Notes: a model not told the origin generated them from the sequence alone. DNA of 64,000 nucleotides from Geosiphon pyriformis (GCA_016748015.1 JAAOMT010000098.1:18217-82216), one strand, 5' to 3'; positions 33,927 through 47,906 are shown, numbered from the stretch's first letter. Translations and numbers: made by a program.

Positions 33927-36900
33927 TGTGACCCTGGAGTTTTGTTTTTCGAGACTATAAAAAAAAATCGAATTATTTTATGGTGGTGCATACAACTACA
34001 CGCGATGCAAATCGTGCTCTTTCAAGACACATTGGTTAAGCGTTATTCCGCCGAATAAAAATATTTTAATTTGAGCACTTTTGTTCGTACATCTATCTGG
34101 TCGCCCCGTTAATCCGAAGTTTGAATAAAGTGTTATCTTGGGTTTGTGCACGTGATAATCAGTGCAACAAGCAAATTGGTAACAAAATTGTTGCTGCCAT
34201 TGTCAGTATAATTATTAATGTATTGTTTTATTACCATAGAATAAAAATCAGGTAAGAAATTCCCAGCTTACAAAAAAATCTTATACAAAAGAAAATACGA
34301 ATGATTACATTTGATAAATATAAAAATTATTAAGATTAAGAAATCAATTCATATATATCTTTTTTTAACTTTTTTCATTTCTTGAAAATTCTTAAAATTT
34401 TCTACACCCATAACAATTTGAATAATTTCTAACATAGAATCAATTTCAAATATACTTTAAAAAATTAAAATTCATTAATTGCCATTAATTAATAATATGT
34501 TGTATTTTATTATTATTATTATTATTAAATAAAAGAGTATTTACTAATATAAAAGAAAACAAATTTCTGTTTTTTTTAAAGTTGCATAAATTTAACAGCA
34601 TTTCAAACTTATGCAGTAAAAATAATTGCATCCATAATATTAATAGAAGTTTTAAGTGCTTTGTATACAATAGCTTTATTATAAACATTTTATATTGGCA
34701 CTTTAAAATAATTAACAATTAAAAAACTTATTTTAAATAGATAAATAATTCCAGTATTGTATAATCGCAATGAGTTGCTGTATTTAAAGAGAGATAATAA
34801 AGAAGAATATATATTTTCTTCAATGTATAAAATGTAGCATTATCCAAAAATAATAAAATATTTTTGTTAGAATTTTGCATTTGTAATTAAAAAGAAAATA
34901 ATTTTCAAAGTTTTTGAGACATTGTAATACAAAAAAACTATAACTTTATTTTTTAATTTTTTTGCATATTAGCAATAAAAAGTTTTAAAAGTTCTAATTT
35001 TCAATAAAAGATTATTTATAAAAATTATAAACATTATCTAAATTCTATTTTGATAAGAGTTTTTAAAGTTTTTCGCACTATTTGCTTCTTCACATTTTTT
35101 GATTTCTTTAATATTATAATGCTTTTGAAGTGAATTAAGTTTCTTTGAACTTATTAATCTTCATCAGTTCAGCAAAATTGCTAGCTTTTTTAAGTAAATA
35201 TCTTCAAAATTAAAAGACTTACATTCTTTGTTTGGTTAAGTCATAATGCTATGAATTGTTCAATGTGAAAATTTTTTGGTGTTTCTTGTCTTTTAAGTTT
35301 AAGCATGTGGAGGCTAAATTTTTACCAAAAATTCACTCTTTTTTAAAATTTTGTATACTATAAACTTTTCTATGCCAAATTAACCCGCTAATATAATATT
35401 AGAAAGTGTTAAATTGGCCTTTTCAGCTTGAGAAAGTTTTAGTTTTTGAGCAAAAGTAAAGGAATTATGTTTTCTTTTGTGAGTGTGTAATCTATGTAAA
35501 ATATGTACAATAGGTGAGGTTTTTTTTTTCAAAAAAAAATCAATTATGATCTCATTTTGGATTATAATAAATCTTCAGATTAGCAAAAAAATTTATTACC
35601 AACTATAATAAAATTGACCATATTCGGATTATCCATCCTTAGCGTAACGAGAGTTACAATGTAGTTGAAATTTTCGGTTATTTTTAATTTAAAAAGTTCA
35701 TCACATAAATAAAGGATCTCAAAAACGAAAATCTCGTAAAGTATAAAAAATAAGCTTTACCATAAGAATATTACCTTAAAATCATAATCATAAAACCATC
35801 AATCAAAAAACTAAGCATCTTATATATTTTGAAAGAAATTGGCAACCATTTGCATAATAAAAAGTTTAAGCCGTTTTTAGATCTTATTTTAAATTAAATT
35901 TCTGTTTTGTTTATCCAAATAAAACCTAAAATTTTGATATACAATTTAAAGTAGTAAACAAATTTATTTGGAAATCTTAATTATAAATTTTATCAGCAAA
36001 TTAACATTTCTATTTACAATAAATAATCAGAATATTTAAAAAGTATATAAATAAATAATTTATTTTCTCTTTATACCGAAATATTACCTCACATTTCGAT
36101 TTCATAATTCAATAAAATCTCACTTGAAAAAATTTTCCAGGTTTTGCAGCTTCCTCTTCTTTACATGTTTCTTAACAATTTTTCTTAAGTTTTTATTAAG
36201 ATAGATCTTGAAATTATTGAACAGCCAATTAATCACAGCTGAAATGTTTTTTTAAAGAGATTTTTTGGCTTTATAACTCTTTTATTTTGAATTATTACCT
36301 AAATTTTATTCATAAACTCATATTTTTTATTGTTTTATGTTAATTTTATATTAATATAATCAAAACATATCATTCAGACTTTGAAAAAATTAAAATTCAT
36401 CAAAATTCTTAAAATAATAAGAACAATAGTTTTATAAACAATACTATTGTTCATAAAATAAGAAAAAAATATTATAAATGTTTTGATTTTTTACCCATCT
36501 GTTCAGCCAAATGAATTTTCTATACATTTTATTTGTTCTTTTCTTGTCTTTTGATTTTTGAAACAAATGATTTCATATATATTTTTTAACTTCTTCAGGA
36601 TCTGTTCTAATATGTTTTTTGGCAACACTTTTTGCAAAAAATAATTTGGAAAGTCAACGTCATAAATCGTAAATATTGAGTAATAATAATTTATAAAATA
36701 AAATTTTTTTATGTAACAATGTTATATTGGATTAATAATTTTTAATAAACACAACAAAGGTTCCAAAGTATAGTTTTTAAAATATTTAAAAAAAAAATTA
36801 ATTTAGTAATTAAAAATATTTTAATATTCTTTTTTCTATATATAAACCAAAAATATTTTCGTAAAAATTAACGATTGTTTTTACAGAAGCTCAGCAAAAA

Positions 36901-38914
36901 ATATGAATAAATGAATATTATTCTTGTAAAAATAGAATACATAATTCATATATTCTATTTACTACAATTATAAAAACTTTCAAATAATAAAGACTAATAA
37001 TAACAAACTTAATTAAACTATCGATTGACTTATAATTTACAGTAATTATAATAAGCTTTTAATATTTTTTCCAATAATTTAGTTTCATTTATGGCTATCA
37101 CAAAGAATTTAGCAAGGGGATTTGGAACATAAATTTTATGACTATATACTAAAAACTAATGAAATTATGATTGCATATTAAAAATTTTAAGACTTTAACT
37201 GTATGTTAAAAATGATTTATAAATCAATATTATTAAATAATAGCTATTATTCAATAATATAATATATTTAACCTTATTTTATTTTTATTTATAAATTGGT
37301 AAATAGAATATTTGTACTATCTGTAAATTTCTCAATTTATGTAAAGTTATAAATAGTTTAAAAAAAATGAATTATTGTGTGTTCATTTATCAAATTTAAT
37401 TTAGGTATAAATTTTGATGAATATGTTAAAAAATATATTATTCTGAAATATTACAACATACGTATGTGACGATTTGAAGATTCAATTGTTATTATGTTAT
37501 CAAAGTTTTTCTTGAAACAATAAATGATTTTGCTGAGTTTCGAAAAAGTGTCATTTGGTTTAGATATTAAAACATATATATTTATTTTTTGAAAGTCTAT
37601 TAAACAAATTATTTACAGATTCTGTAAATAATTTTTAATGTATTACTTTATAAGAATTATTATTTTTGAACAATCTTAAATACATTTTAAAACTACATTT
37701 TTAATTTTTTTAAGTGATAATATATTATAAAAAACCAAAGTTAGCACAATACTTAATTTTTTCTTACGATTTGTTTTTTTCACTTATATATAGAATAATT
37801 TATTATTATCATTTTTTTTTGGGGACAGAGAACATTCATAATAATATTTTACTTAATATACATTTTGTATATTAAATATTGTAAAAATTACTATTATTAT
37901 TATTATTTACACTTGTATATTTTAATTTTTATTATACAAAATTTTTTTAATAATTTTGCTTGTATTATATATATATTAAAAGCTTATAAAAACAATATAA
38001 AACTGCTTTAAACAATATGCTTTGTTTGGTTTAAACTTTGAAAAGTTTTGATTTAATCTTTGTATTTGATTTATTAAAATTTAAAATTTTTAAGCAATAA
38101 ACAATTACATATTAAATTAAAATTAAAATATTTATAATTAATATATATAATTCTTTATAATAAAACAATACCAAATAATAAAAAGTTTTTTAGTTTAATC
38201 ACATTTATGACATTAATCAATATTTTATACTTGTAGAAATTAGTTTACTTATCGAGTTTTAGTACAATTTATTATAACAACTTTTTGTCAAAATTTATTC
38301 AAATAATGCTCTAATTATATTTTTAATAATTAATAAAACAATAATTTGATTTACATGACTAAAAATATAAAAACTTGGTTAACTCCAATGAAAATCAAAT
38401 TGCTTTCAAATTGGAATTTACAAAATAAATTACATTACCTGTTTTATTAATGTTTTATAAATATATAATTTTTAGTTAATATTTAGTTAATATTAATTTT
38501 AAACAACAAATTAAAATAATTTGATTATTTTACCAAAATTGTTCAAACCAAAATGTTAAATATAATTGTTAACAAAATCTTGAACTTGATTACTTTTTGG
38601 TAAATTTAATATAAAAAACAATAAAGGATTGTCATTTATTATGTGACATAAAACCATATGATCCAAGATAATAACATTTGGTCAATTTTTTTAATCTTTC
38701 TGATTTGTGTTAATTTTTAGCTAAAGATATTTTTCTTAAAAAGCACCCTGATCATTTTCATAGCTTATATTAATCAATCTAGGCAAAAATACTTGTTTTG
38801 AAAATATCAATAAGCCTGATTTTTACTTTTTTAAAATTTGGCGAAGATTAATCAGCAAAATCTTGTTTGGACCGAAATTTCCTTTACCATTTTTTTCAAA
38901 AGTTATACGCAGTC
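33927..38914. other. AT-rich gene-free stretch
   Basis: After the copy-B upstream region (to about 34160), roughly 4.7 kb of very A/T-rich DNA with no supported frame. Contains an (ATT)n at 34508-34526 and scattered short repeats. Probably an old repeat region decayed beyond recognition. Confidence 0.45.
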
Positions 38915-40940
38915 CTAATAAATATTATATGTAGGCGGTGGTGTTAATGAACCTGTCTTAGCGATTAGATCGAGGGAAGAAGGCTGATTGGCAAGATTCT
39001 CGATTAGCTTCATCGCGCTATCGTTATCATCATCATCTGAACGTTGTCGTCTTGATAAATCGTTTACTGCTTCAACCAAACTACGATATGGAATTTGTAT
39101 TGATGCTTCATAACTTGGTGGTGGTCCATTATGATGATATGAATATGAAGTTGGTTGATTTGCCAACCATTCACTTGGATCTTGTATCGCGCGACCGTCT
39201 ATCCATACTTGTCCCAAACTACCAATGCGTTCTTGATGTGATTGTTCATGTCGATGAGAACTAGCTGAAAAACTCAGGTTACTTATCCCTTGATCGATCA
39301 CGACCTCTCCACAATCATTTGTTGTAGTATTTAAATTTAAACTATGAGCCAATGCAAGTGTTGCTTTTGATTTGTATGTTGGATCACACGGGCACAGATA
39401 TGAATCATCATCACTTTTGGGAAGGGTTACGTGTACACTTTCCGAGCAACGACAAGATAAGATCATGATCGGTGCTTCAATTTTCACTTCGATTCTTTGA
39501 GAATGGTCACTGGGAAGAGTGATAATCACAAAGAAATGCAATGAATGAGTAACTTTGATCGATCCCGAATTTGATGATGGATGTACTGGAGCCGTACATT
39601 TTGGTATTGGAAAATCAAAGGATTTTTTAAAATAGGTATTTCCAGCCCCCATTTCATCCCTATCACATTTTTGTTCTCGATATTCCTCGGTGTATTCTTC
39701 TTCCAACCAATCTACACCTCTTATAATACCATTAATGAATGAACGATTCCAACGATGAAGTCTAGTCATTTGAGAATTCGATCCACTCCTAAAAATAGCA
39801 TCCCTGAAATTGGCAGAGCTAATCGTACTCGAGGCGCCACCGTTCTCGCTCAAGTTTCTTCTTGGTGGCAACTGTGCTGGCAATTCTGTAGGTTGAGCGA
39901 ATTTTTGTTCGCGAACATCATCTAATCGTTTCACAGCTATTATTCGTGAATCACAATTTTTTTGTCTATGTGCACGATGCATTATCTTCTCTATCAATTG
40001 TACTCCTATACTTAGAACACGTAATTGTTTTGCTAAGGGAATTAACTTGATTTCCAGTTGATTGATACAACCACCAATAGGGTAAGCTTTTTTCGGTAAT
40101 GAGATTTCATAGGCAAACATGTCCTCTATATCTCGATTGATTGCAATTCCACTATCAGTGAATTCATAATCGGGTATTGTACGAATGATTATAATTTGAC
40201 GTTGACTATCCAAGTTTGGTGAAAGTGCCGAAGAACGAACAACTGTAGCTTTCAACTTATAGCTAACCTTTCCAAGACCGACATCGATGCTTTCAGGTAA
40301 AGTTCCTGGTAGAAAAAGGGAAAATGGATATGTATGTGTTCCTGGTTTAAAATATTGATATTTTGATGTAGTTATTGTAGAAGAATTTGAGATTGTATTC
40401 GTCGTTGAATTTAAACTAGTAGTGGATCCATTAATAGGTGAAGAAGAAGAGGTGAATAATGATGATCGAGATTGGTTCTCATGAGTTGAAAAGGTTGTTG
40501 TCAATTTTTTAGATAGTTGTTCTATAGTTTGCAACGAAGAATTTGTATTTGCTGGTAATTCCAAATATGACCATTTATACGATACAATTTCTTTGACATT
40601 TTGTACGTCACTTTTATTTTGGGTAAGTCCTAAGGAAGAAAATTGAAGATGAAATGAAATATTTCTTCTTTAATGCCTAAAAATTTTCACCGTCAAAAAT
40701 TAAAACCAACCAACCAAACCAACCAACCAAACAAACAACCAACCAACCTTCGGGCCAAAACGATTTACTCTTCCCCACAAATTTCATATCAATCCTTTTA
40801 ATCTTTGTAGGTTTAGCGAGGGTCAAGACCAAATTTCCTTGTAACACTGTACCGACTGCTTCTTGTGGACCACCCCGAAAAAATATGATTGGTTCTGCTA
40901 CTTGGATTTTTAGACATGTTGATGTTAATGCTTGAATCAT
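38915..40940 (-). CDS. Alpha-arrestin (ART-type ubiquitin-ligase adaptor)
   Basis: Two exons, 40940-40748 and 40629-38915, joined in phase 1 across a 118-nt intron; 635 residues. The N-terminal arrestin domain begins LKIQVAEPIIFFRGG and continues VLQGNLVLTLAKPTKIKRID, MKFVGKSKSFWPEG, with the typical HTYPFSLFLPGTLPESID and VSYKLKATV. The C-terminal arrestin domain includes EISLPKKAYPIGGCINQLEI and SHSLHFF-like VTHSLHFFVIITLP. A Ser-rich insert of about 60 residues (SSPINGSTTSLNSTT..) sits between strands. Two PPxY motifs, PPSY (568-571) and PPTY (629-632, close to the end), are WW-domain ligands as in yeast ART/Rod proteins that recruit Rsp5 to plasma-membrane transporters. Third intron base usage (donor GTTGGT) is weak but the frame is continuous. 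Confidence 0.9.
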
Positions 40941-41736
40941 TTTTCCTTGAAAAATGGTAATTTTTTTGCCAAGGATTTCGCTTGCGAATAAAATATTCGG
41001 GTTGAACTTGGAAAGAAGTAATATTAACAGAGATGATTTTGGGAATCCAGGTTGTCTTAAAATTTTCTAAAAATAATAAACGGGGGGTATATATTGTCTG
41101 GATAAGTATATATCCGATATTTAAGATGATCTAAAAAAAAGTTTTTTTTTTTTTTCAAGAATTAACTTAAACATCTTTAAATTTAGTCTTCTAATTTTCA
41201 TTATACGGTAACGCTAGGTTTGAATGAGACTCCCTTTTTTTGGATATATTGAAAATCCTGTTTGAGGGCTTTTCATGCTTTCCCAAACCAGTCAGTTTGT
41301 CGTCGCTGTTAGGTAAGGGGCTACTATTTTTGGCCTTCTTATCTATGGTGGCGCACGATTGAAAACTTTTTCTATAATTAGTTATATACATATTTTTAAA
41401 AAAATTAATTCAATATCTTCAAAAATCCTTGATCACCAGAAAAAGTTTCTTTTAAAAATTGATATAAATATAAATTTTTTTTAAGTTTGGTATTTTCTTG
41501 AATTAAAAAAAAATATTTTACTTTTCATTTAATCATTTAAGAAATCTACAATATAAACCATTTTAACCATTTCTAACTATTTTGAAAAAGAGATAATTTT
41601 AATAAAGCTTTATTCAATTCAGTTTTTAAACTCTTTTTAATAATCATTTTCGAAAATATAGATAATAAAAACCAAGAAAAAGGTAATTTCAAACACAAAC
41701 ACAAACAAATTCATTATTAATGGGATTCATTAAAAA

Positions 41737-41819
<83 letters not shown>

Positions 41820-42124
41820 GCAGAAAAATAAAATATTTTATTTATAACCTTGGAATAAGCAAGTGTACATTTGTTTTTTATGAAAGCTTTTACACAGCAT
41901 GGATTTTAGGCATATTTTTTTTTGCTTTAATTTAATTTTTTTCTTCAATTTCTAAAATAGTCTGTTTAATTCATTTAGCAATAAAAATTGATTTTTAAGC
42001 AATATTAACCCACAATTATTGCTACCGATACGAAATTTTCTCAGACTTGCACAAAAAAAAGCCAAGGAATCATCTGCAAATTGGACCTTTCTTTTGTTAG
42101 AAAGATTTTCATTTTATGAATTTA
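40941..42124. other. Arrestin upstream region and lipase 3' flank
   Basis: 41170-41390 is GC-richer than its surroundings and may be the arrestin 5' untranslated leader; its open frame (41191-41391, minus) has no support as protein. A pure (ATT)n run is at 41737-41818. Confidence 0.45.
41737..41818. repeat. (ATT)n microsatellite, about 27 units
   Basis: Uninterrupted trinucleotide run; gives a spurious poly-Leu frame on the plus strand. Confidence 0.95.
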
Positions 42125-43517
42125 TTAACCACCATTACACCCTTTTGATGACATCAATTTTCCAAAATATCGACCTAGATGTGCAGTTGTAGCACTGTCT
42201 GGACGTTGACCCCTGGGTTTCTGGAATTGCAGATTACATTCCTGGAGAATGTTTCATAAAAAAAACGAGGATATATCGTGAATTAAAACGTTACTCTAGT
42301 GAAGTTTAGATTTATATCAAAAACTTTTTACAAAACCTTATTCTCTTCAATCGGTTCCAAAGTAGAGCATTCATAAATTTCAGGAATTTCGTTACCATTT
42401 GGATCAAAACAGTTACAACCGTTATTTTCGGGAATCCAAATTTCATCGGAATTGTGGGTCAGCTGATCCGCAAAGAACAGAGGAACATAATCGTTGCCAA
42501 CTGTTATTCGTTTAACTTGAAATTGAAGCTGCATTAATTCAACAAAAAAATTGTTTCCCATGCGTGGAGCTCCATAGGTTATCAATGTGATAAACCGTTT
42601 CCGCCAATGATATTTGCAAACTAACGCAGCAAAAGTTGCCAGTACTGTGAAATAGTCCCACGAAATTAATAAAGATAATTTCATTTTTCAAAAAAAGAGG
42701 TGAGATTTTGTTAAATTTTTTTTTTAAATATTTACCTGCACCACCACCATGTCCAATAAAAATAAAGTTATATTTTTTGAAATTGTCATCAAGTATGTAT
42801 TTCGATAATTTTTCAAAAACTTGATTTTTCGCAAGACTCCAATATTTCACGTAGAATCGATCCAATATTTGAGCTTTTAACTCATAAGGAAATCGAACCA
42901 ATTCTATGTTTTGATCCATTTCAACAAGCTCATCATAAGTCAATTCCGGGGCTCTAAATCGTACAACGATTGAACTCCCAATCCTTTCGGTATGTGTTTC
43001 CATCCAAACTGATTTCAAGAATTTTTCAAGCTTAATTGGATTGGGATTGAACAAAGGCAAAAGCTAAATTACCATAAATTCCTTGAGCAATCATCGCTTC
43101 TTTATCATCTATGCAATAAACTTCCTGCATAAGTTCTGTCGTGTTTTGTAAAACTGATAATAATTTTGGGTCGATTATTTTCCTTTTTTTATAAAATGCA
43201 TTTGATCGAGGTAAGATATTTTGTATTTTCTTTTGGGAAATTTCAAAAGTTTTATTGAACGATTTTGTCGTTGAATGGGATTTTGATATTTCCAAATGTG
43301 GGTTTAAACTTTTAGAAATTGAAATTGTAGAATAATTGAAATTAACGTTAATTATTCTATCGTTTCCACTTTGAAGAGTTACAAAACATGTGAAGCCTTT
43401 CATTAAAATAGTCAGACACGAAAAGATAAAAAACGAGGTGAAAATGTGGGTTTTTTTAATTTTTGAGAAAAGATTTCCATTTCTTCCAAAGAAAGTTCTG
43501 TTTTTCATTTTTTTCAT
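42125..43517 (-). CDS. Lipase class 3-like protein, copy C (frameshifted, Gly at elbow)
   Basis: Coding blocks: 43517 to about 43040, then one frame over to 42736; 42644-42337; 42241-42125. With a single extra base removed near 43030-43050 the chain is 401 residues. The N-terminus has a signal-anchor segment (HIFTSFFIFSCLTILMKGF). Conserved blocks: GIYGNLAFAF, GSSIVVRFRAPELTYDE, NFIFIGHGGGAVLATFAAL (elbow, 255-260), LITYGAPRMGNNFF, VGNDYVPLF (Asp312), THNSDEIWIPE (His324), GCNCFDPNG, YECS and the last exon ECNLQFQKPRGQ..RYFGKLMSS. The last exon was found by homology with copies A and B. Alternatively a 64-nt intron (GTAATT..ATCAG) removes the shift, but it would delete the conserved NLA block. 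Serine nucleophile absent, as in A and B. Confidence 0.75.
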
Positions 43518-44817
43518 ATTATTATTATTATTAATATTATTTCAATTAAATATAGGAACAGTGAGTAATGGGAAAAAAAAGGCACAGCGATCAAAAAAGT
43601 TTTCGAATTGATGAAAAAAGTTCTCAAAAAATTTAAAAAATTTCAAATTTGATAATAAATGAATATTTAAAATTGATCGATATAAAAAAAAAAGGGGGGA
43701 GGGGAAATCAATTGACCAAAATTAAATAAACAAATAAAAAGAGATCAGATCAAGGTCCTTATTGAGTTGGGTAGATTTGTACTTGATGAAAAGATTTAAT
43801 TTTCACATAGCTGATCGAACAAGTTCTGTTCCAGAAACCCGAGGATAGTTACGTTCATTCTTTTGATCTTGCCCAAATTAATCTACGGATTTATAAAATG
43901 TACTTTATAATAACCTTTTTTAGTTCTGTTTTAAGCCGAATTATAAATTTCTTTTTTTTTTAATCTACAAAAAAAAAAAAAAATATGAGCCTTACCCAGA
44001 TATTTTGATTGAGAATTCTTTAAAATTATAACGGCCAAATATTTATTTTAAAATTCTTTAATATGTAAGTTTAATTTTTATTTGACATTTGAATCTTTAA
44101 CAAAGTGGGAATTTTGTTCCAGTTGATTAATGTCTGAAATGAAAAATATTAATTTTTTTTTGGATATAACAAAATTTTTTAAATATTTCAACCTTTATTT
44201 CTGGTAATAAATAAATAAATAAATAAATAAAATAAATAAATATAATGGTGCAAAATCTCAATGTCTTGAAATAATAAGTTTTATAACTTAATTATTTCAT
44301 TTTTTGACACATTAAAAAAACTTTATTTGAAGAGCGTCCAAATAAATATTCTCAAAACGTTTTTTAACAATGTTATACAGAAACATAAAAAAATTTAATA
44401 TAACCTGTCAAAGACATTTTTTTTTGTAAGTATAATAAATTTCAATTGTTTTTAATAAATGGAAATGAAAATTTAATTTAATTTAATTTAATTTAATTCA
44501 CTTTGAACCATTTTAATTAAGAATCAAAAATTCTTGTCTCATCAAAAAGTTTGGAAAATATAATGTGATAAATATTAATATTTCAAAAATAGGAACTCAA
44601 AAAAAAGCAGATTTATTTATTTCACTTTTAGTTTTTAGTTTGTTTGTTTTTTCGTGAAAAAGTATAAAAATAATTCATTCAAAACTTAGTGTTTCTTAAA
44701 ATTCTTTACGTTATTAATTAAATTTTTATAAGATCAAGATTTAAATAAGAATGTTAGTTATTAAAGAGATAAATAATATGTTTATGAGTAAAGGAGTTAT
44801 TGGGAATTTATTAATTA
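43518..44817. other. Intergenic stretch
   Basis: Upstream of lipase copy C and downstream of the surface-protein gene. (AAAT)n at about 44205-44240 and AATTT repeats near 44474-44500. No gene seen. Confidence 0.45.
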
Positions 44818-45220
44818 TCATGCCAAATTTAGAAATCCACAGAAAAGACCAAAAAACGTTAAACAATTCAAAGGGTTTATAGAAGGACTGAAATTTAGTG
44901 GAATGCTTGGTGTCTTTGGGGAAAGTTCATTTGTTGGAGTTGGTGGAGTTTCCCCAATAGGATACGTTAATACGCTAAACTTTGTAGTAGACGAACCATT
45001 AGGTAAAGTTACGACCGAGGCATAGGTAGTTGATGTAAGAGTGTTTGGAACGTTTTTTTTAGGGTTAGGAGGTGGGGTGCTAATAGTTACATTTGTGATA
45101 GTTGATGTAATTACTAAGGTTGAGCTACAAATTTTCAAAGGTTTTGTTAATGTTTAGTTTTAATTTTAAATTTCAAAATTTCAAAATTTTTGCTTAAAGA
45201 TAGTGAATTTACCTTGGAGA

Positions 45221-45270
<50 letters not shown>

Positions 45271-45278
45271 CATTTTTA

Positions 45279-45325
<47 letters not shown>

Positions 45326-45717
45326 TTGCGTAGAACTTGATTGATTACTTGACAAAGATTGACTGGTTGTCGAGGTGATTGTATTTTTACTGGAACTTGT
45401 TGAAGATTGCGTTGTCATAGATGGTGAGTTACCAGTTGTAGTTTGAATGGTGAGGGTCCCAGCAGAATTTTCATTCGTCTGATTAGTATTTTCATTTACT
45501 GCTCTTTCACTTAAGCTGAAAAAAAAAAATAATTACCATTTTTAATTGAACATATACCAAATAATAATATATCAAATTTGAAATACCACCCTAATATGAT
45601 ATTTATTATAAAAACTTTGACTTACTCATTAGTTCCATTTACAAAATTTTCTTTGCTTATCACTATCAAAATGATGAAAATTGTGAAAATTGAAAAAAAA
45701 ATTGATTTCAACTCCAT
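44818..45717 (-). CDS. Secreted Ser/Thr/Asn-rich surface protein, possible GPI anchor
   Basis: Three exons with phase-2 junctions: 45717-45626, 45515-45213, 45124-44818; 233 residues. The signal peptide is MELKSIFFSIFTIFIILIVI. Exon 2 is Thr/Ser-rich (TLTIQTTTGNSPS, SSTSSSKNTITSTTS) and ends with two poly-Asn runs of about 15 and 17 separated by DKND. Exon 3 has VTISTPPPNPKKN, TYPIGETPPTPTNE and a hydrophobic end INPLNCLTFFGLFCGFLNLA that fits a GPI-attachment signal. Architecture is that of a fungal cell-wall or plasma-membrane mannoprotein; no enzymatic domain. The poly-Asn is encoded by a pure ATT (minus AAT) run and so should be length-variable. A (TTTG)n run lies just upstream (45748-45790). 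Confidence 0.7.
45221..45325 (-). repeat. Coding (AAT)n run = poly-Asn
   Basis: Trinucleotide array interrupted once (ATCATTTTTATC); multiple-of-three length keeps the frame open. Confidence 0.9.
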
Positions 45718-47746
45718 TATTTTTGATTAGTTATATCGAAGGAGTTTTTTTGTTTGTTTGTTTGTTTGTTTGTTTGTTTGGTTGTTTGTAAACGTTTTTC
45801 TTTTTCTTTTTAAAAAAAATAAAAAATATTTTTTTTTTTTTGAAAGTTGAAATAGAAAAAAAAAAAAACAAAAAAAAACAAGATTTATAAATGTGGTTTT
45901 CAATCTATTAAAAAGAAACTGAAATCAGAAAAAAAGCTTAGTAATAAATGGTAAACAAGGTATATAAAATTGAAAATAAAAAATAAAAAAATAAAAAAAA
46001 AGAGTCCCTATGATATTCCTTTGAAACATTCGATTACTGCACAATTAAAGCCGGTCATGGGCGAAAGGGTAAGTGTCACATACGGGTTTAAACAAAATGT
46101 ATTACGACAGAACATTCAATGAATTTAATTGTGCCAAGTTGCATATCAGTTTATCTTATTTGAATATTATACAGTATTATTTGCATAAAAATCAAATGGT
46201 AATTGTGGGATTAACTTTCCCAATATCCGTATGCAGGAGTCATACACGATTTATTTTAGTTGACTATGAAAGATTACTTATGGAGGAAAAACGAAAAACT
46301 GGAAATTTCTAATCATAATAAGAAATTTCCTGTGAGACATTTTTGAGCTTAAATATCGGTAAAAAGTTTATACTAAAAAAAGGAAACAAATTTCACCTTA
46401 GTGGTTTAGCCAAATTATTTCATGGCATCAATAGCTTAATATGAGTGAAATGACGCCCAAAGGATAACTGTTTATTTTTTGGTTAAAAACAATCGGATTG
46501 AAATTTTTTTTTTGAAAAAACAAAGTATATCCCCCAATTTTAAAAGTGTGAAAACCGTTTCTAGATTGAATCAAGGAATTCTAGATTAAATAAACGAATT
46601 CTAGATTGAAAAAATGATCTTGATACCAAAACCTGAGTGAATTAATATTGATAAATGTAATTTTTAATCCCACTTTAAAAAAAAATGAATTGAACCTGGT
46701 TACTATTTTCCTTTTATTATGCTCAAAATTAATATCAATTAAACATAAAATTTAAATTTATTTATTTATTCAATTTAAAATTTTTATTCTTTTGAAAATC
46801 CTATAATAGCATCATCATCATCATCATCACAAATAGATTTTAATAAATTCTTCATATCTCAGCGTTTGAAAATCCTATTGTCACCTTCGTTCTGCAAAAG
46901 TAATTCATGATAAATAATCAAGATATTTTTAAAATTTTCTTTTTGACTCTTTGCTTTTCAAATCTATTTACATTATTTTTTTGTATTTACTATTTATTGA
47001 ACATCAAAAAATATATTCTGTTTGAGAGATCATTAGGCTGAATCAACGTTAACATCAAAAAGGTAACTTTTTTTCATATGTTTCAACAGTTATAAAATTT
47101 CAATACACAGCCATGTGATTTTCACATGGTTAACGAAAGTTCTATTTGACTAATTGAAAATAAGTTATTTTTTTTAAAAAATATTTAATTTCGATTAAAA
47201 AGTCATGGTATGAAAAAAAACAAAAAAAAAAACAGATAAGCTTGTGCAGGTTTACTAAACCTTCAAATTTTCAAAAACCTGGTAACTGTTTCATTTCCTT
47301 AAAAAATTATCATTTGTTGACTTTGCTTATAAATTCATGTCTATATTTTGTCAATTATTTTAAAATCTTGGATATATGGCTAAAATTTTCTAAAAATAGA
47401 CTAGAAATCAACAAATAGCCATCGTATTCTTAATTTATATATTCAAACTATAAGAAATTTTAAATCAAATTCTTTGAAAAAATTCTCATTTTTCAAAACG
47501 CTTCTAGCTTATAACCTTTCATCAATTACAAACTGATCGTTTTTTTTCGTATGACAGACATTTGATCATCAGGGTGACCATGATCATTAATCTTAAAATG
47601 GATTGGCATCTTTCAAAATGAAACACATCCTTACAGTTTTTTTCTTAGAATTCTTTGCAATTTATGAATGCCAAATAATTTTCCTTTAAATCATTGTTTC
47701 ACAATTATCATTATGATTATTAACTTTGAAATAGAAATTGATTTTC

Positions 47747-47906
<160 letters not shown>

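Noticed and set aside
41191-41391. 66-residue minus-strand frame upstream of the arrestin gene
   Set aside because: More likely 5' leader of the arrestin transcript; no protein features.
41720-41935. 71-residue frame with poly-Leu
   Set aside because: Created entirely by the (ATT)n array; no other coding signal.
46073-46312. 79-residue plus-strand frame
   Set aside because: No family, no signal peptide, no splice partner; codon use like the AT-rich background.
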